From Ktedonobacterales bacterium (GTDB lineage Bacteria; Chloroflexota; Ktedonobacteria; Ktedonobacterales; DATBGS01), in the NCBI GenBank assembly GCA_036557285.1, contig DATBHW010000057.1, positions 1 through 64,000 of the forward strand: a DNA stretch of 64,000 nucleotides. Reading direction: 5' to 3'. Positions 51,632-59,663 of the stretch are shown in pieces (position 1 is the stretch's first letter; every line of letters begins with the position of its first letter). The notes under the pieces were generated by a model. That model had not been told where the DNA came from and searched no databases. It saw only the letters and a program-made list of their open reading frames with translations. Both the position numbers and the translations under genes were made by a program.

Positions 51632-52214
51632 CCGCCTCACTTTCGCCTGCTTCCAAGCTGCGGATAATGCTTTCCGTTTTGCGTTTGGCCCGCCGCTGCC
51701 CATAGAGCCGCGCCGTAAACGAGTAGAGAATGGCTGTCAGGTCCGCCAACAAGTCTTCCTGCCCATTCACGGCCTCGTTCACCACCTCAATAGCGCGGCC
51801 CTGGCTGCGTAAGAGCGTGTCGAGATAGCGAAACCCAAAACGGGTCGCCCGGTCCTTATGCTCGACCACAATCAGACCGATGGCTTGATCTTCCAACAAC
51901 GCCAGCAGTTTGGGCCGGGCGTCATTCACGCCAGAGCCGACTTCTTTTACCACTTTGGCGACCTGATAGCCTTTGGCGGCACAATAGGCCACAAGCCGCT
52001 CTGCCTGGCTATCCAGGTTGGGCTTGTTCTCGGCACTGGAGACGCGGGCATAAATAGCAACACGGCGTGGCTTCTCTTCCGGCGTGGCCTGCCCTTCCGT
52101 GATGATGATGGTGTGTGGCCCGACACGCTGGCCCTGGATTTTGCCATCCCTGAACCAGCGCCAGGCTGTCTCATAGCGCACACCCATCTGTTTAGCGTAG
52201 TCAGCAAGTTTCAT
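51615..52214 (-). CDS. tnpA: IS607-type serine recombinase
   Basis: The 199-residue transposase begins with a MerR-like helix-turn-helix (MKLADYAKQMGVRYETAWRW) and continues with the resolvase catalytic domain: IYARVSSAENK with the Ser nucleophile, LDSQAERL, and the Arg-rich EHKDRATRFG. The reversed order of DNA-binding and catalytic domains is the mark of IS607. AAGGAC lies three bases before the ATG. Its promoter is framed by an inverted repeat. Confidence 0.92.
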   Translation of the reverse strand: MKLADYAKQMGVRYETAWRWFRDGKIQGQRVGPHTIIITEGQATPEEKPRRVAIYARVSSAENKPNLDSQAERLVAYCAAKGYQVAKVVKEVGSGVNDARPKLLALLEDQAIGLIVVEHKDRATRFGFRYLDTLLRSQGRAIEVVNEAVNGQEDLLADLTAILYSFTARLYGQRRAKRKTESIIRSLEAGESEADDATD

Positions 52215-52219
52215 GTCCT

Positions 52220-52265
52220 TATTCTAGCACAGCCTTGTAAGGATAGTCAAGGATATGCTAGAATA
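52220..52265 (-). promoter_or_regulatory. IS607 tnpA promoter framed by a 10-bp inverted repeat
   Basis: On the minus strand -35 TTGACT (52245-52250) and -10 TAGAAT (52221-52226) are 18 bases apart. A perfect inverted repeat, TATTCTAGCA (52220-52229) and TGCTAGAATA (52256-52265), encloses the promoter and includes the -10. Confidence 0.6.
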
Positions 52266-52356
52266 GACTATGCATCTTGCGAACGTTTATAATACCAGTT
52301 TTCTGCAATGCCAGCAATATCTTTCGGCGCAAAGGCACAGAAGGATGCTCTTACCC

Positions 52357-52385
52357 TTGACACCAGAGCATTTTCAGGGTATGAT
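52357..52385 (+). promoter_or_regulatory. Consensus sigma70-like promoter of an orphan leader unit
   Basis: TTGACA (52357-52362), 17 bases, then TATGAT (52380-52385). The predicted start is near 52392, just before a long Shine-Dalgarno sequence. Confidence 0.8.
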
Positions 52386-52414
52386 TACGCCAACGAAAGG
52401 AGGTGGTGCAAAGC

Positions 52415-52492
52415 ATGAGTGAACCTATACGCTGCGCAGGCAGTACGGCGACTCGCCACGCACCTACCCTGAGCGGAGGGTTCTGGCGCTAG
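52415..52492 (+). CDS. 25-codon reading frame in the orphan leader unit
   Basis: The frame MSEPIRCAGSTATRHAPTLS plus five residues follows the sequence AAAGGAGGTGG (from 52396), which can pair with nearly the whole anti-Shine-Dalgarno end of 16S rRNA. It lies between a consensus promoter and a strong terminator. Inside and after it, GCGCAGGCAG (52434-52443) is perfectly complementary to CTGCCTGCGC (52529-52538). So the transcript may be a short peptide gene, a structured RNA, or a leader controlling birA. I do not recognise the peptide. Confidence 0.4.
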   Translation: MSEPIRCAGSTATRHAPTLSGGFWR

Positions 52493-52545
52493 CCAGTATC
52501 TTTTGCCGAGTCGGAGGGGCAAACGCCCCTGCCTGCGCGGCACGC

Positions 52546-52587
52546 CTGGAGAGAAGGCTAAAACGCCTTCTCTCCAGTCTTTCTCTC
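52546..52587 (+). terminator. Intrinsic terminator of the orphan leader unit
   Basis: A perfect 13-bp stem, CTGGAGAGAAGGC (52546-52558) and GCCTTCTCTCCAG (52565-52577), with loop TAAAAC, is followed by a T-rich run TCTTTCTCTCT. Confidence 0.85.
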
Positions 52588-52627
52588 TCGCAGCTTCTTT
52601 CTGTAGCATGATGCTTGTAGTGCCACC

Positions 52628-52654
52628 GCTCCGCAGCTCTGCGGAGCCGTTTTT
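52628..52654 (+). terminator. Second intrinsic terminator upstream of birA
   Basis: Stem GCTCCGCA (52628-52635) and TGCGGAGC (52640-52647), four-base loop, then CGTTTTT. Confidence 0.65.
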
Positions 52655-52859
52655 CACCCAGGCGCTCGTTGAATCTGGCGCTGGCCGTTCTATCCTCTTC
52701 CGGTCCCCCCGGCTGCTGCGGGCATTCCGGTCTGGCTTTGCTCGTCTCATTGTTGGTTCCCAATCATTCAACCCGATATGGGTAGGGTAAAAAGGATACA
52801 ATAACTTCGCAGAAACAGTGGAAACATTCTCTCCGCGAAGCCAGTCCAGGGATACAGAG

Positions 52860-53708
52860 ATGGATAGCCACACAGGCGACAGAACAGGTGAACAGAAAGC
52901 GCAAGCTCTCATGGATAGTTTTCCCCTGCTCAATATCGCAGACATAGAAAACAACCTCCATAACACACACCTGGGCAAAACGCTGGTCTACCGACCCGTC
53001 ATCGAGTCCACCAACACGCTGGCCCTCACGCTGGCGCAAGAGGGCGCTGCCGAGGGCACCGTTGTGCTGACCGATGACCAGCCAGGCGGGCGCGGACGCC
53101 AGGGGCGACACTGGCAAGCCCTGCCAGGCCAGCAGGCGCTGCTTTCCATCATCGTCTACCCCACGTTTCCAGCGCATTTCCTGGTCATGTGCGCAGCCCT
53201 GGCTGTGCGCGAGGCGATTGCGCTCACCAGCGACCTGGACCCGGAGATTAAATGGCCGAACGACGTGCTGGTTGCGGGGAAGAAGATTTGCGGCATTTTG
53301 ATTGAAACCACGAGTGGGGCCGATGATCGTCTCTGCGCTGTGGTGGGCATTGGTCTGAATGTGCATGGTTCGTTCAAGAAGGAGGCGCCGGAACTTGTCG
53401 AGCGCGCAACCACCATAGCGGAGCAGGGCTGCGAGAACGTGAACCGTGAAGGATTGATCGGCGTCCTTCTGGAACGCTTCGACGAGGGCTACGAGATGCT
53501 CCAACACGGCGGCGCCGATGGCGCCTGGCGTATCTGGAAACACTGGCGAGATCATCTCTCCACCCTGGGGCGATGGGTCCGCATCCAGCAGGGAGAGCGG
53601 CTTATCGAGGGGATGGCAATTGGAGTGGACGGGGATGGCGCCTTGCTGGTCCGTCAATTGGATGGCGCCACCACTCAGATCACCTGGGGCGATGTCGAGA
53701 TGCGCTAG
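52860..53708 (+). CDS. birA: Biotin--[acetyl-CoA-carboxylase] ligase
   Basis: The protein joins biotin to carboxylase subunits through biotinyl-AMP. Motifs are complete: the loop GGRGRQGRHW, KWPNDVLV with the catalytic Lys, CGILIET and VVGIGLNVHG, and a C-terminal SH3-like domain. It lacks the N-terminal DNA-binding domain of E. coli BirA, so it is a class I ligase that should not itself repress transcription. ATG 52860 follows CCAGGGA; GTG 52818 is possible. Two terminators stand between the leader unit and this gene. Confidence 0.92.
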   Translation: MDSHTGDRTGEQKAQALMDSFPLLNIADIENNLHNTHLGKTLVYRPVIESTNTLALTLAQEGAAEGTVVLTDDQPGGRGRQGRHWQALPGQQALLSIIVYPTFPAHFLVMCAALAVREAIALTSDLDPEIKWPNDVLVAGKKICGILIETTSGADDRLCAVVGIGLNVHGSFKKEAPELVERATTIAEQGCENVNREGLIGVLLERFDEGYEMLQHGGADGAWRIWKHWRDHLSTLGRWVRIQQGERLIEGMAIGVDGDGALLVRQLDGATTQITWGDVEMR

Positions 53709-53828
53709 CGCAGCGATCACGTCAGCGCCTGGCGTCATTCAGCCAGCGCACCAGATCAGCGCAATGGGGCGCTGATTGCTCTTGACACTGCTGCTGGCGG
53801 AAGGGGAACCGCCAGAGAAGGAGGTTAC

Positions 53829-54296
53829 ATGGAGACGCAGGATGTTTATTTGACACCGGAAGGCCGACAAGAAAACGCGCAGCGCCTGGAATATCTGCTT
53901 ACCATTAAGCGGCCAGAGATCGCTGAATCTATTCACGATGCCAGAGAGGCGGGCGATGTTACGGATAATGCCGCCTATGAAGAGGCCAAGAATGAGCAGG
54001 CCAGGATTGAAAGCGAGATCGCGCGGCTGCAATGGGTGCTGGCGTCGGCCAAGGAATTGAAACTCAAACAGGGCGGCCAGGAGATCACCCTGGGGTCTCA
54101 TGTTCACCTGCGCAACGAAGACAACCGCGAGTTCCGCTATGACATTGTTGACCCCATCGAGGCCAATCCTTCCAAGGGGAAGATTTCCAACGAGTCGCCG
54201 GTGGGGCGGGCGCTGATGGGCTGCAAGGTTGGCAGCAGCGTGACGGTCTCGACGCCCAGCGGCGTGCGTACCTATACGGTACTGGACCTGGAGTAA
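53829..54296 (+). CDS. greA: Transcription elongation factor GreA
   Basis: The 155-residue factor has the N-terminal coiled coil that enters the RNA polymerase channel, with the acidic tip in AREAGDVTDNAAYEEAK (the usual tip is GDLSENAEY), and the FKBP-like C-terminal domain ending in NESPVGRALMG. It triggers cleavage of backtracked RNA. AGAAGGAGG gives a strong ribosome-binding site. A perfect intrinsic terminator follows. Confidence 0.95.
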   Translation: METQDVYLTPEGRQENAQRLEYLLTIKRPEIAESIHDAREAGDVTDNAAYEEAKNEQARIESEIARLQWVLASAKELKLKQGGQEITLGSHVHLRNEDNREFRYDIVDPIEANPSKGKISNESPVGRALMGCKVGSSVTVSTPSGVRTYTVLDLE

Positions 54297-54351
54297 ATCG
54301 GGCGGTTGTCGCCGCGAACCTCTTCCGCGAGTAGACAGGCCATGTTATACT

Positions 54352-54384
54352 ATATCGGAGGCAAACCGCCTCCGATATTTTTTC
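54352..54384 (+). terminator. Intrinsic terminator after greA
   Basis: Perfect 11-bp stem ATATCGGAGGC (54352-54362) and GCCTCCGATAT (54368-54378), loop AAACC, followed at once by a run of T. Confidence 0.92.
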
Positions 54385-54437
54385 TGCTTTTCATTGCTCA
54401 ACATTTACCCCCTCATCGAAAGGAGACTCTTTCTCAA

Positions 54438-54923
54438 ATGGATGAGCATCCGATGACAGGGCAGACGCCTGTTACCGCCACCGAGGCAGCGGCGCATCAT
54501 GAGGCAGCCGCAGCCCAACAGGCTGGCAAGCCAGGGGCCAAAAGGTCAACGCCCAATCGCCTGGTCGCCCAGGTAGGCACGCAGATGAGCGCCTTGCAGC
54601 AGGCAGAGACGATCAAGCAGTTGCAGAGCCAGGTCAAGCAGCTTGAAAGTCAGAGCAAAGACGCTGGTAGGGTTTTGCTCGCAACCATGACCACGCTGGC
54701 AACCTCAGCCTTCGGTCTGGTAGCCGCACTGGCCTGGAACGAGGCCATCAAGGCCCTTATTGAAGAGTATGTTCCTAATGCAGGGAGTCAGGTAGTCGGA
54801 ACACTCATCTACGCCGTTATTGTCACCTTGATTGCCGTGATTGTTATCTATTACCTCGGCAAGCTGAATGGCCGGTGGGGCAAGAAATCAATAATTGGCG
54901 ATGGTGGACACATCGAAGGGTGA
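54438..54923 (+). CDS. Small membrane protein, DUF5654-like
   Basis: The 161-residue protein has an Ala/Gln-rich N-terminus, a coiled coil near 55-75 (QQAETIKQLQSQVKQLESQ) and two membrane helices (LLATMTTLATSAFGLVAALAW and GTLIYAVIVTLIAVIVIYYL) joined by an acidic loop. The two-helix part resembles DUF5654 proteins of unknown function. The ATG at 54438 follows AAAGGAG; the frame open from 54306 crosses the greA terminator. A second terminator follows, so it is a single-gene transcript. Confidence 0.75.
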   Translation: MDEHPMTGQTPVTATEAAAHHEAAAAQQAGKPGAKRSTPNRLVAQVGTQMSALQQAETIKQLQSQVKQLESQSKDAGRVLLATMTTLATSAFGLVAALAWNEAIKALIEEYVPNAGSQVVGTLIYAVIVTLIAVIVIYYLGKLNGRWGKKSIIGDGGHIEG

Positions 54924-54952
54924 ACCAGTTCCTCAGCGTCTATTCCTGGGCA

Positions 54953-54983
54953 GGCCGAGGCTAACGCCTCGGCCTCTCTTTTT
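54953..54983 (+). terminator. Intrinsic terminator after the DUF5654-like gene
   Basis: Perfect 9-bp stem GGCCGAGGC (54953-54961) and GCCTCGGCC (54966-54974), loop TAAC, then TCTCTTTTT. Confidence 0.9.
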
Positions 54984-55135
54984 CCAGGGCAGCCGATAAC
55001 GTGCAGCGCCGCCCGCTTTTTTAGGAGAACTCGCAAAGGGCGCGGTGATACAATACAACATGATCTCTCTGCAACACCCCTAAAACCTCTCAAGAAGACG
55101 ACAACTGCACAATTAAGAGCGAGGCGAACCGTAGA

Positions 55136-56596
55136 ATGGAAGAGCGAGAAGTTCGATTAGAAAAGCTGAGCGCCTGGCGGGCCGAAGGCGTCAACCCGTA
55201 CCCAACGCACGCCCAACGCACCCATACCATCCAGGAAACCCTGGACCAGTTTGACGCCCTCCAGGCGGAAGAAGCCGAGATTACCCTGGTAGGCCGCATT
55301 GTCCTTTCGCGCGATATGGGCAAAACGACCTTCATGCACATCGAAGACGGCAGCGGGCGCATGCAGGTCTATTTCAGGCGCGACGATCTGGGCGAGCAAG
55401 CCTATACCGGCGTGCGCCGCCTGGATAACGGCGATTTCATCGAGGCCAGCGGCCATCTGTTTGTCACCAGAATGGGCGAGCGCACCCTCAAGGTCCACCG
55501 CTACCGGCTGCTGAGCAAGGCGCTGCAACCACTGCCCGCCAAATACCACGGCTTGCAGGATGTCGAACTGCGCTATCGCAAGCGTTACCTCGATCTCATT
55601 GCCAACCGCAGCGAAGTGCTGCCTGTTTTTGTGGCGCGCAGCCAGACCATTAGCGCCATGCGCCACTATCTGGACACGCATGGCTTTCTAGAGGTGGAGA
55701 CACCGACGCTTCAGCCGCTCTATGGCGGGGCAAGCGCGCGACCATTTATCACGCATCATAACGCGCTGGACCGCGATTTCTACCTGCGCATCGCCACAGA
55801 ACTGTATCTCAAGCGGCTCATCGCGGGCGGCATCGAGCGTGTCTATGAGATCGGGAAGAACTTCCGCAACGAGGGCATTGATCGCGTCCATCAACCTGAC
55901 TTTACGGTGATGGAATGCTATCAAGCCTACGGCGACTACCTGAGCATGATGCGGCTGGTCGAAGAGATGATCGCCGAAATTGCCATCAAGGTCAAGGGCG
56001 CGACACGCTTCGCCTATCAGGATTTCGAGGTGAACGTGGAGCCGCCCTGGATACGCATGCCCCTGCGCGAAGCCATTGCCGAATTCATGGGTGTTGATGT
56101 CAACCGCTACCGAGAGCGTGACGAGTTGGCAGAAGTCATGCGAATACAGGGCTATGAGGTAGATGAGAAGGCAGGCTGGGGCAAGCTCGTTGATGATCTG
56201 AAAGGGCAAATGATGAAGAAAGGGCTGCCGCCGCTGAAGCAGGCGCTCTTCCTGACGGACTATCCGCTGGATGTGTCGCCGCTTGCCAAGCAGCGGGAAG
56301 ATGATCCCGACACGGTGGAGCGATTTCAGCCGTTCGTCGCGGGCTTCGAGTTGGGCAACGCCTATACCGAACTCAACGACCCGCTGGAACAGCGCGCCCG
56401 CTTCGAGGACCAGGCGCGCCAGCGCGCGCGGGGTGATGAAGAGGCGCAGATGCTGGACGAAGATTATCTGGAGGCGCTGGAGCATGGCATGCCGCCCACA
56501 GGCGGCCTGGGCATCGGCGTTGACCGGCTCGCCATTCTCCTGACCAATCAGGAAACCATTCGGGATGTCATTCTCTTCCCCACCCTGCGCGACTGA
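55136..56596 (+). CDS. lysS: Lysyl-tRNA synthetase, class II
   Basis: The 486-residue enzyme has the anticodon-binding OB fold (ITLVGRIVLSRDMGKTTFMHIED), then class II motifs: motif 1 around GFLEVETPTLQP, motif 2 FRNEGIDRVHQPDFTVMECY and motif 3 GLGIGVDRLAIL. Motif 2 has HQPDFT in place of the usual HNPEFT. The end IRDVILFPTLR is typical. A TACAAT at 55049-55054 may be the -10 of its promoter. No T-box or other leader structure was seen. Confidence 0.96.
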   Translation: MEEREVRLEKLSAWRAEGVNPYPTHAQRTHTIQETLDQFDALQAEEAEITLVGRIVLSRDMGKTTFMHIEDGSGRMQVYFRRDDLGEQAYTGVRRLDNGDFIEASGHLFVTRMGERTLKVHRYRLLSKALQPLPAKYHGLQDVELRYRKRYLDLIANRSEVLPVFVARSQTISAMRHYLDTHGFLEVETPTLQPLYGGASARPFITHHNALDRDFYLRIATELYLKRLIAGGIERVYEIGKNFRNEGIDRVHQPDFTVMECYQAYGDYLSMMRLVEEMIAEIAIKVKGATRFAYQDFEVNVEPPWIRMPLREAIAEFMGVDVNRYRERDELAEVMRIQGYEVDEKAGWGKLVDDLKGQMMKKGLPPLKQALFLTDYPLDVSPLAKQREDDPDTVERFQPFVAGFELGNAYTELNDPLEQRARFEDQARQRARGDEEAQMLDEDYLEALEHGMPPTGGLGIGVDRLAILLTNQETIRDVILFPTLRD

Positions 56597-56610
56597 CCGC
56601 CCGGCGTCTC

Positions 56611-56640
56611 TTGTCGCGGCCAGGCGCGCTGTGGTATATT
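56611..56640 (+). promoter_or_regulatory. Promoter upstream of the GltD-like gene
   Basis: TTGTCG (56611-56616), 18 bases, TATATT (56635-56640). The leader of about 250 bases holds a near-palindrome, ACAGTATGTATGCTGT (56741-56756). Confidence 0.45.
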
Positions 56641-56824
56641 TTCCAATAGAATAGTGGCTCTCTGCCGCATTGCCTGGAGAGTGATAGGGCGATCAACTCT
56701 CCGACAACACACCGCTTCACACCTGCGAGCAGAACAGAGTACAGTATGTATGCTGTCATTCTTGCTCTTTCTTCCAATACAGACCCGCAAGCGTGAGCAA
56801 TACCTTCTTAAGAAGGATGGGTAT

Positions 56825-56893
56825 ATGGCGGGCCAGCCCATAGATACCCGCCCATTGCACACATTGTTGCCACCGGAAAGGGAAGACGCCTGA
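56825..56893 (+). CDS. Possible 22-codon leader peptide coupled to the GltD-like gene
   Basis: A short frame from ATG 56825 (MAGQPIDTRPLHTLLPPERE plus two residues) follows AAGGA and ends in TGATG, sharing one base with the start of the next gene. The coupling geometry suggests it may be translated; chance cannot be excluded. Confidence 0.3.
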   Translation: MAGQPIDTRPLHTLLPPEREDA

Positions 56894-58713
56894 TGGCCGA
56901 AATTGAGAACAATGAAAACCAGGAAGAAGAACTCAAATATGAGTCGGAAAGCTGGGAACCAGACTGGTACAAAACCAATATTCCCTGCCAGGTGGGCTGC
57001 CCGGCGCATACCGATGTCTCGACCTACATCGGTCTGATCTCCCAGGGCCGCTTTGACGAAGCCTACCTGCTCAATCGCAACGCCAATGTCGTGCCTGGCG
57101 TGCTGGGCCGCACCTGCGCCAAGCCCTGCGAGCCGGTCTGCCGCCGCAACAAGATTGATGGCCGGCAGGTGACGATTTGCTGGCTGAAGCGCGCCGCCGC
57201 CGACCACCGCGAGTACCGGCACCGCGCCGAGACGCCGCCTATCACCAAAACCAAGACGGTTGCCATTATTGGCGCTGGCTCGGCTGGCCTGGCCTGCGCC
57301 CGCGATCTGCGCCTCATGGGCTATCCCGTCACCATCTATGACAGCTACCCAACGGCAGGCGGTATGATGGTTGGCGGCATCCCCATCTGGCGTTTGCCGC
57401 GCGATGTCACCATCGAAGAGTGCGACGAGTACATGGAAGACATGGGCGTCAAGATGGTCATGAACACGACGGTGGGCAAGGACATCTCGCTCACCGACCT
57501 GCTCAAGCAGTATGACGCCGTGTATATCGCCGCTGGCTGCCAGATGTCCAACGACATGACCGACGACAAGCGCCAGCTTGTCCCCGGCCACGATCTGGAA
57601 GGCGTGATGAGCGGCCTGCCGTTCCTGGAGAAAGTCAACTTTGGCGAGCCGGTCTATGTCGGCAAGCGCGTGGTCGTCTACGGCGGTGGTTTCACGGCGA
57701 TGGACTGCTGCCGCTCGTCCATTCGCTTTGGCGCGGAAAAAGTCTATGTGATTTATCGGCGGTCCAAGGAAGAGATGGGGTCGGATGAGTATGAGGTTGA
57801 TCAGGCCACGCTGGAACATGTCGAGTTTGTCTACCTGACCGGCATCGCCGAAGTGCTGAGCAACGACGGCAAGCATGTCAGCGGCCTCAAGTTCTTCCGC
57901 AACAAGCTTGGCGATCCCGATGAGAGCGGGCGCCGCCGCCCCATCCGCATCCCTGATTCGGAGTATACGATTGAGTGTGATACGCTGCTGAACGCCCTGG
58001 GGCAGTACTCGGATACCTCGTTCATCCCGCCGGAACTGAATCTGGAAACCAATCGGTGGGGTCTGCCAGCCATTGATTTGGATACCTGGATGACCAGCTA
58101 TCCGGGCCTCTTTGCTGGTGGTGACTACACGCAGGGCGCGCGCAACCTGATCTCGGCCATTGCCGATGGCCGCGACGCCGCCTCAGCCATCAATCGCTAT
58201 CTCGGCGGCGAAGACATCCCGCCAGAAGAGGCGATTGAGGTCGAATTGCCCGACTTCCGGCGCGGCATGGTGGATGATTACGAGTCCATCCCCTTCCAGA
58301 CCATCCCCAGCCTGCCGCTGGAGAAACGCTACAGCATCTTCACCGAGTCCGAAACCGGCTACAGCCCGGAGGAAGCGGTCACGCAGGCGCGGCGCTGCTT
58401 GCAGTGCGCGCTGAACATCATGATCGATCCCTCCATCTGCATCCTCTGTTCGGGCTGCGTGGACATCTGCCCCTATGACTGCATCAGCATGGATGGCCTG
58501 AAGACTGTCGTCAAAGGCGACCCGGAGCATCAGCTTGCGGGTACATGGTCGGCTGGGGCCGATATGATTATTGACGAAGAGAAGTGTATCCGCTGCGGCC
58601 TGTGCATCGTGCGCTGCCCCACAGACGCTATCTCGATGGTCCAGTTCGAGACGGCCAGCGCCAACAACCGCTGGAACGTCTCCAAGATTCCGGTCATTAA
58701 CGTCACGCGCTGA
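56893..58713 (+). CDS. GltD-like FAD/NAD(P) oxidoreductase fused to a two-cluster ferredoxin
   Basis: The 606-residue protein starts with the iron-sulfur domain of glutamate synthase small subunits (CQVGCPAHTDV, then CAKPCEPVCRR), followed by FAD binding (AIIGAGSAGLACARDL near 124), NAD(P) binding (VVVYGGGFTAMDCCRSS near 264) and the closing GLFAGGDYTQGARNLISAIADGR motif. The last 90 residues add two [4Fe-4S] motifs, CILCSGCVDICP and CIRCGLCIVRCP. It should pass electrons between NAD(P)H and ferredoxin-like partners. No large glutamate-synthase subunit is adjacent, so it is probably not GltD proper. Confidence 0.9.
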   Translation: MAEIENNENQEEELKYESESWEPDWYKTNIPCQVGCPAHTDVSTYIGLISQGRFDEAYLLNRNANVVPGVLGRTCAKPCEPVCRRNKIDGRQVTICWLKRAAADHREYRHRAETPPITKTKTVAIIGAGSAGLACARDLRLMGYPVTIYDSYPTAGGMMVGGIPIWRLPRDVTIEECDEYMEDMGVKMVMNTTVGKDISLTDLLKQYDAVYIAAGCQMSNDMTDDKRQLVPGHDLEGVMSGLPFLEKVNFGEPVYVGKRVVVYGGGFTAMDCCRSSIRFGAEKVYVIYRRSKEEMGSDEYEVDQATLEHVEFVYLTGIAEVLSNDGKHVSGLKFFRNKLGDPDESGRRRPIRIPDSEYTIECDTLLNALGQYSDTSFIPPELNLETNRWGLPAIDLDTWMTSYPGLFAGGDYTQGARNLISAIADGRDAASAINRYLGGEDIPPEEAIEVELPDFRRGMVDDYESIPFQTIPSLPLEKRYSIFTESETGYSPEEAVTQARRCLQCALNIMIDPSICILCSGCVDICPYDCISMDGLKTVVKGDPEHQLAGTWSAGADMIIDEEKCIRCGLCIVRCPTDAISMVQFETASANNRWNVSKIPVINVTR

Positions 58714-58722
58714 AGCGATTAT

Positions 58723-58836
58723 CACCTGTAGCGCCGCCATCTTGGCGGCTGGACGCTGGCCTGCTGGTACGTTGGCCTGGGGGCGAACGTTCGCTCTGGC
58801 GCAGCGGTGGCCGCCAGGATGGCGGCGCTACAGGTG
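58723..58836. repeat. Palindromic repeat between convergent genes, module F
   Basis: Arms CACCTGTAGCGCCGCC (from 58723) and GGCGGCGCTACAGGTG (to 58836) enclose about 80 bases shared in style with copies C and D. The outer GGTTCCACC ends are absent. It lies between two convergent stops. Confidence 0.65.
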
Positions 58837-58850
58837 GATGCCTTTCGCAT

Positions 58851-59243
58851 TCAACAGAATTGAGTACCAGAAGCCACTTCATCCCCCTCGTCGTCTCCCG
58901 CTTCAGCTTCCTCGTCAGCTTCCGCGCCTGCGGCTTCGGGCTGGCCTCCATCGGTTCCCTCGTCAGTTGTGGCTGGTTCGGGGCTGGCTTTCTCTCCCAG
59001 ATCAAGGTTGCCAACAAGGAACGGCACGATGGCCGACACAGCCACAGCGATGGTGGCATTCAGGTGCAGAAAGAGAAACATGCTCCCGCTCAGAACATAT
59101 GAAATGCCGAGAGAGAGCAGCAAGACGTTCCAGAACTGTCGGGGCGTTGAGTAGATTCCGGCGCTTCTCGTGATGACCATATACAGCGCCAGAACGATGG
59201 TCACGAAGACCAGCACATTCGGCAAACCGATCCAGTCCAGCAT
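58851..59243 (-). CDS. Small membrane protein with acidic tail
   Basis: I do not recognise this 130-residue protein. The first 80 residues hold three membrane helices; the last 50 are strongly acidic (Glu, Asp, Ala, Gly) and would lie on one side of the membrane. It ends in Cys. AGGAGGGAG lies upstream of the ATG, which supports it as a real gene. The acidic tail might bind cations or a basic partner; this is a guess. Confidence 0.65.
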   Translation of the reverse strand: MLDWIGLPNVLVFVTIVLALYMVITRSAGIYSTPRQFWNVLLLSLGISYVLSGSMFLFLHLNATIAVAVSAIVPFLVGNLDLGEKASPEPATTDEGTDGGQPEAAGAEADEEAEAGDDEGDEVASGTQFC

Positions 59244-59392
59244 AGATGCGCTCCCTCCTGAAGATGCTCCGCCGTTGCAGTGGTTGTAGCCTGTGGCGAT
59301 TTTCTTTCCTGCTTGCTACGCAAGATACAACGAAATACTGCGCTTGAATGTTACCATGCGGCCATTATCACGTACAATCGGCGCTCACCCGG

Positions 59393-59581
59393 CGCTCTGC
59401 CAAAAAGCGGTTGCCACCTGTAGCGCCGCCGTCTCGGCGGCTCAACGTTGGCCCGCTGGTGCGCTGTCCCAGAGGGTGAACGCTCGCCCTGGCGCAGCGA
59501 TGGCCGCCGGGACGGCGGCGGTACGGTGGGCCGCCGGGACGGCGGCGCTACCAGTGGCATCCCCCGATACTTGGTGGAACC
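59393..59581. mobile_element. MITE-like palindromic element, copy D
   Basis: The right end TTGGTGGAACC is intact; the left end is worn but keeps TCTGCCAAAAAG. Arms CTGTAGCGCCGCC / GGCGGCGCTACCAG follow. The flanks CTCACCCGG (59384-59392) and CTCATCCAG (59582-59590) agree in 7 of 9 bases, the differences being transitions, as expected of an older 9-bp duplication. The remaining 59244-59392 stretch shows no supported feature. Confidence 0.7.
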
Positions 59582-59605
59582 CTCATCCAGCGTTCGCAAA
59601 ACTTC

Positions 59606-59634
59606 TTGTCAGGCAATCTCAGGCATGGTATCAT
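59606..59634 (+). promoter_or_regulatory. Promoter of the AI-2E-family gene
   Basis: TTGTCA (59606-59611), 17 bases, TATCAT (59629-59634), starting 25 bases after repeat copy D. The start codon is 30 bases downstream. Confidence 0.6.
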
Positions 59635-59663
59635 CGTCGCAGTACAGGAAGGAGTGGATTGCT

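Larger units (their letters stand above)
50290..52300 (-). mobile_element. IS607-type element (tnpA-tnpB)
   Basis: The element encodes a serine recombinase and a TnpB on one transcript. Limits are approximate because IS607 elements lack terminal repeats. Beyond tnpB a structured stretch (50290-50377, with CCAATAG and CTACTGATTGG able to pair) is the place where the guide-RNA scaffold of such elements lies. Confidence 0.7.

Noticed and set aside
56548-57876. Long antisense frame (442 codons) opposite the GltD-like gene
   Set aside because: The sense strand encodes a clear FAD/NAD enzyme; the antisense product is composition-driven and His/Arg-rich.
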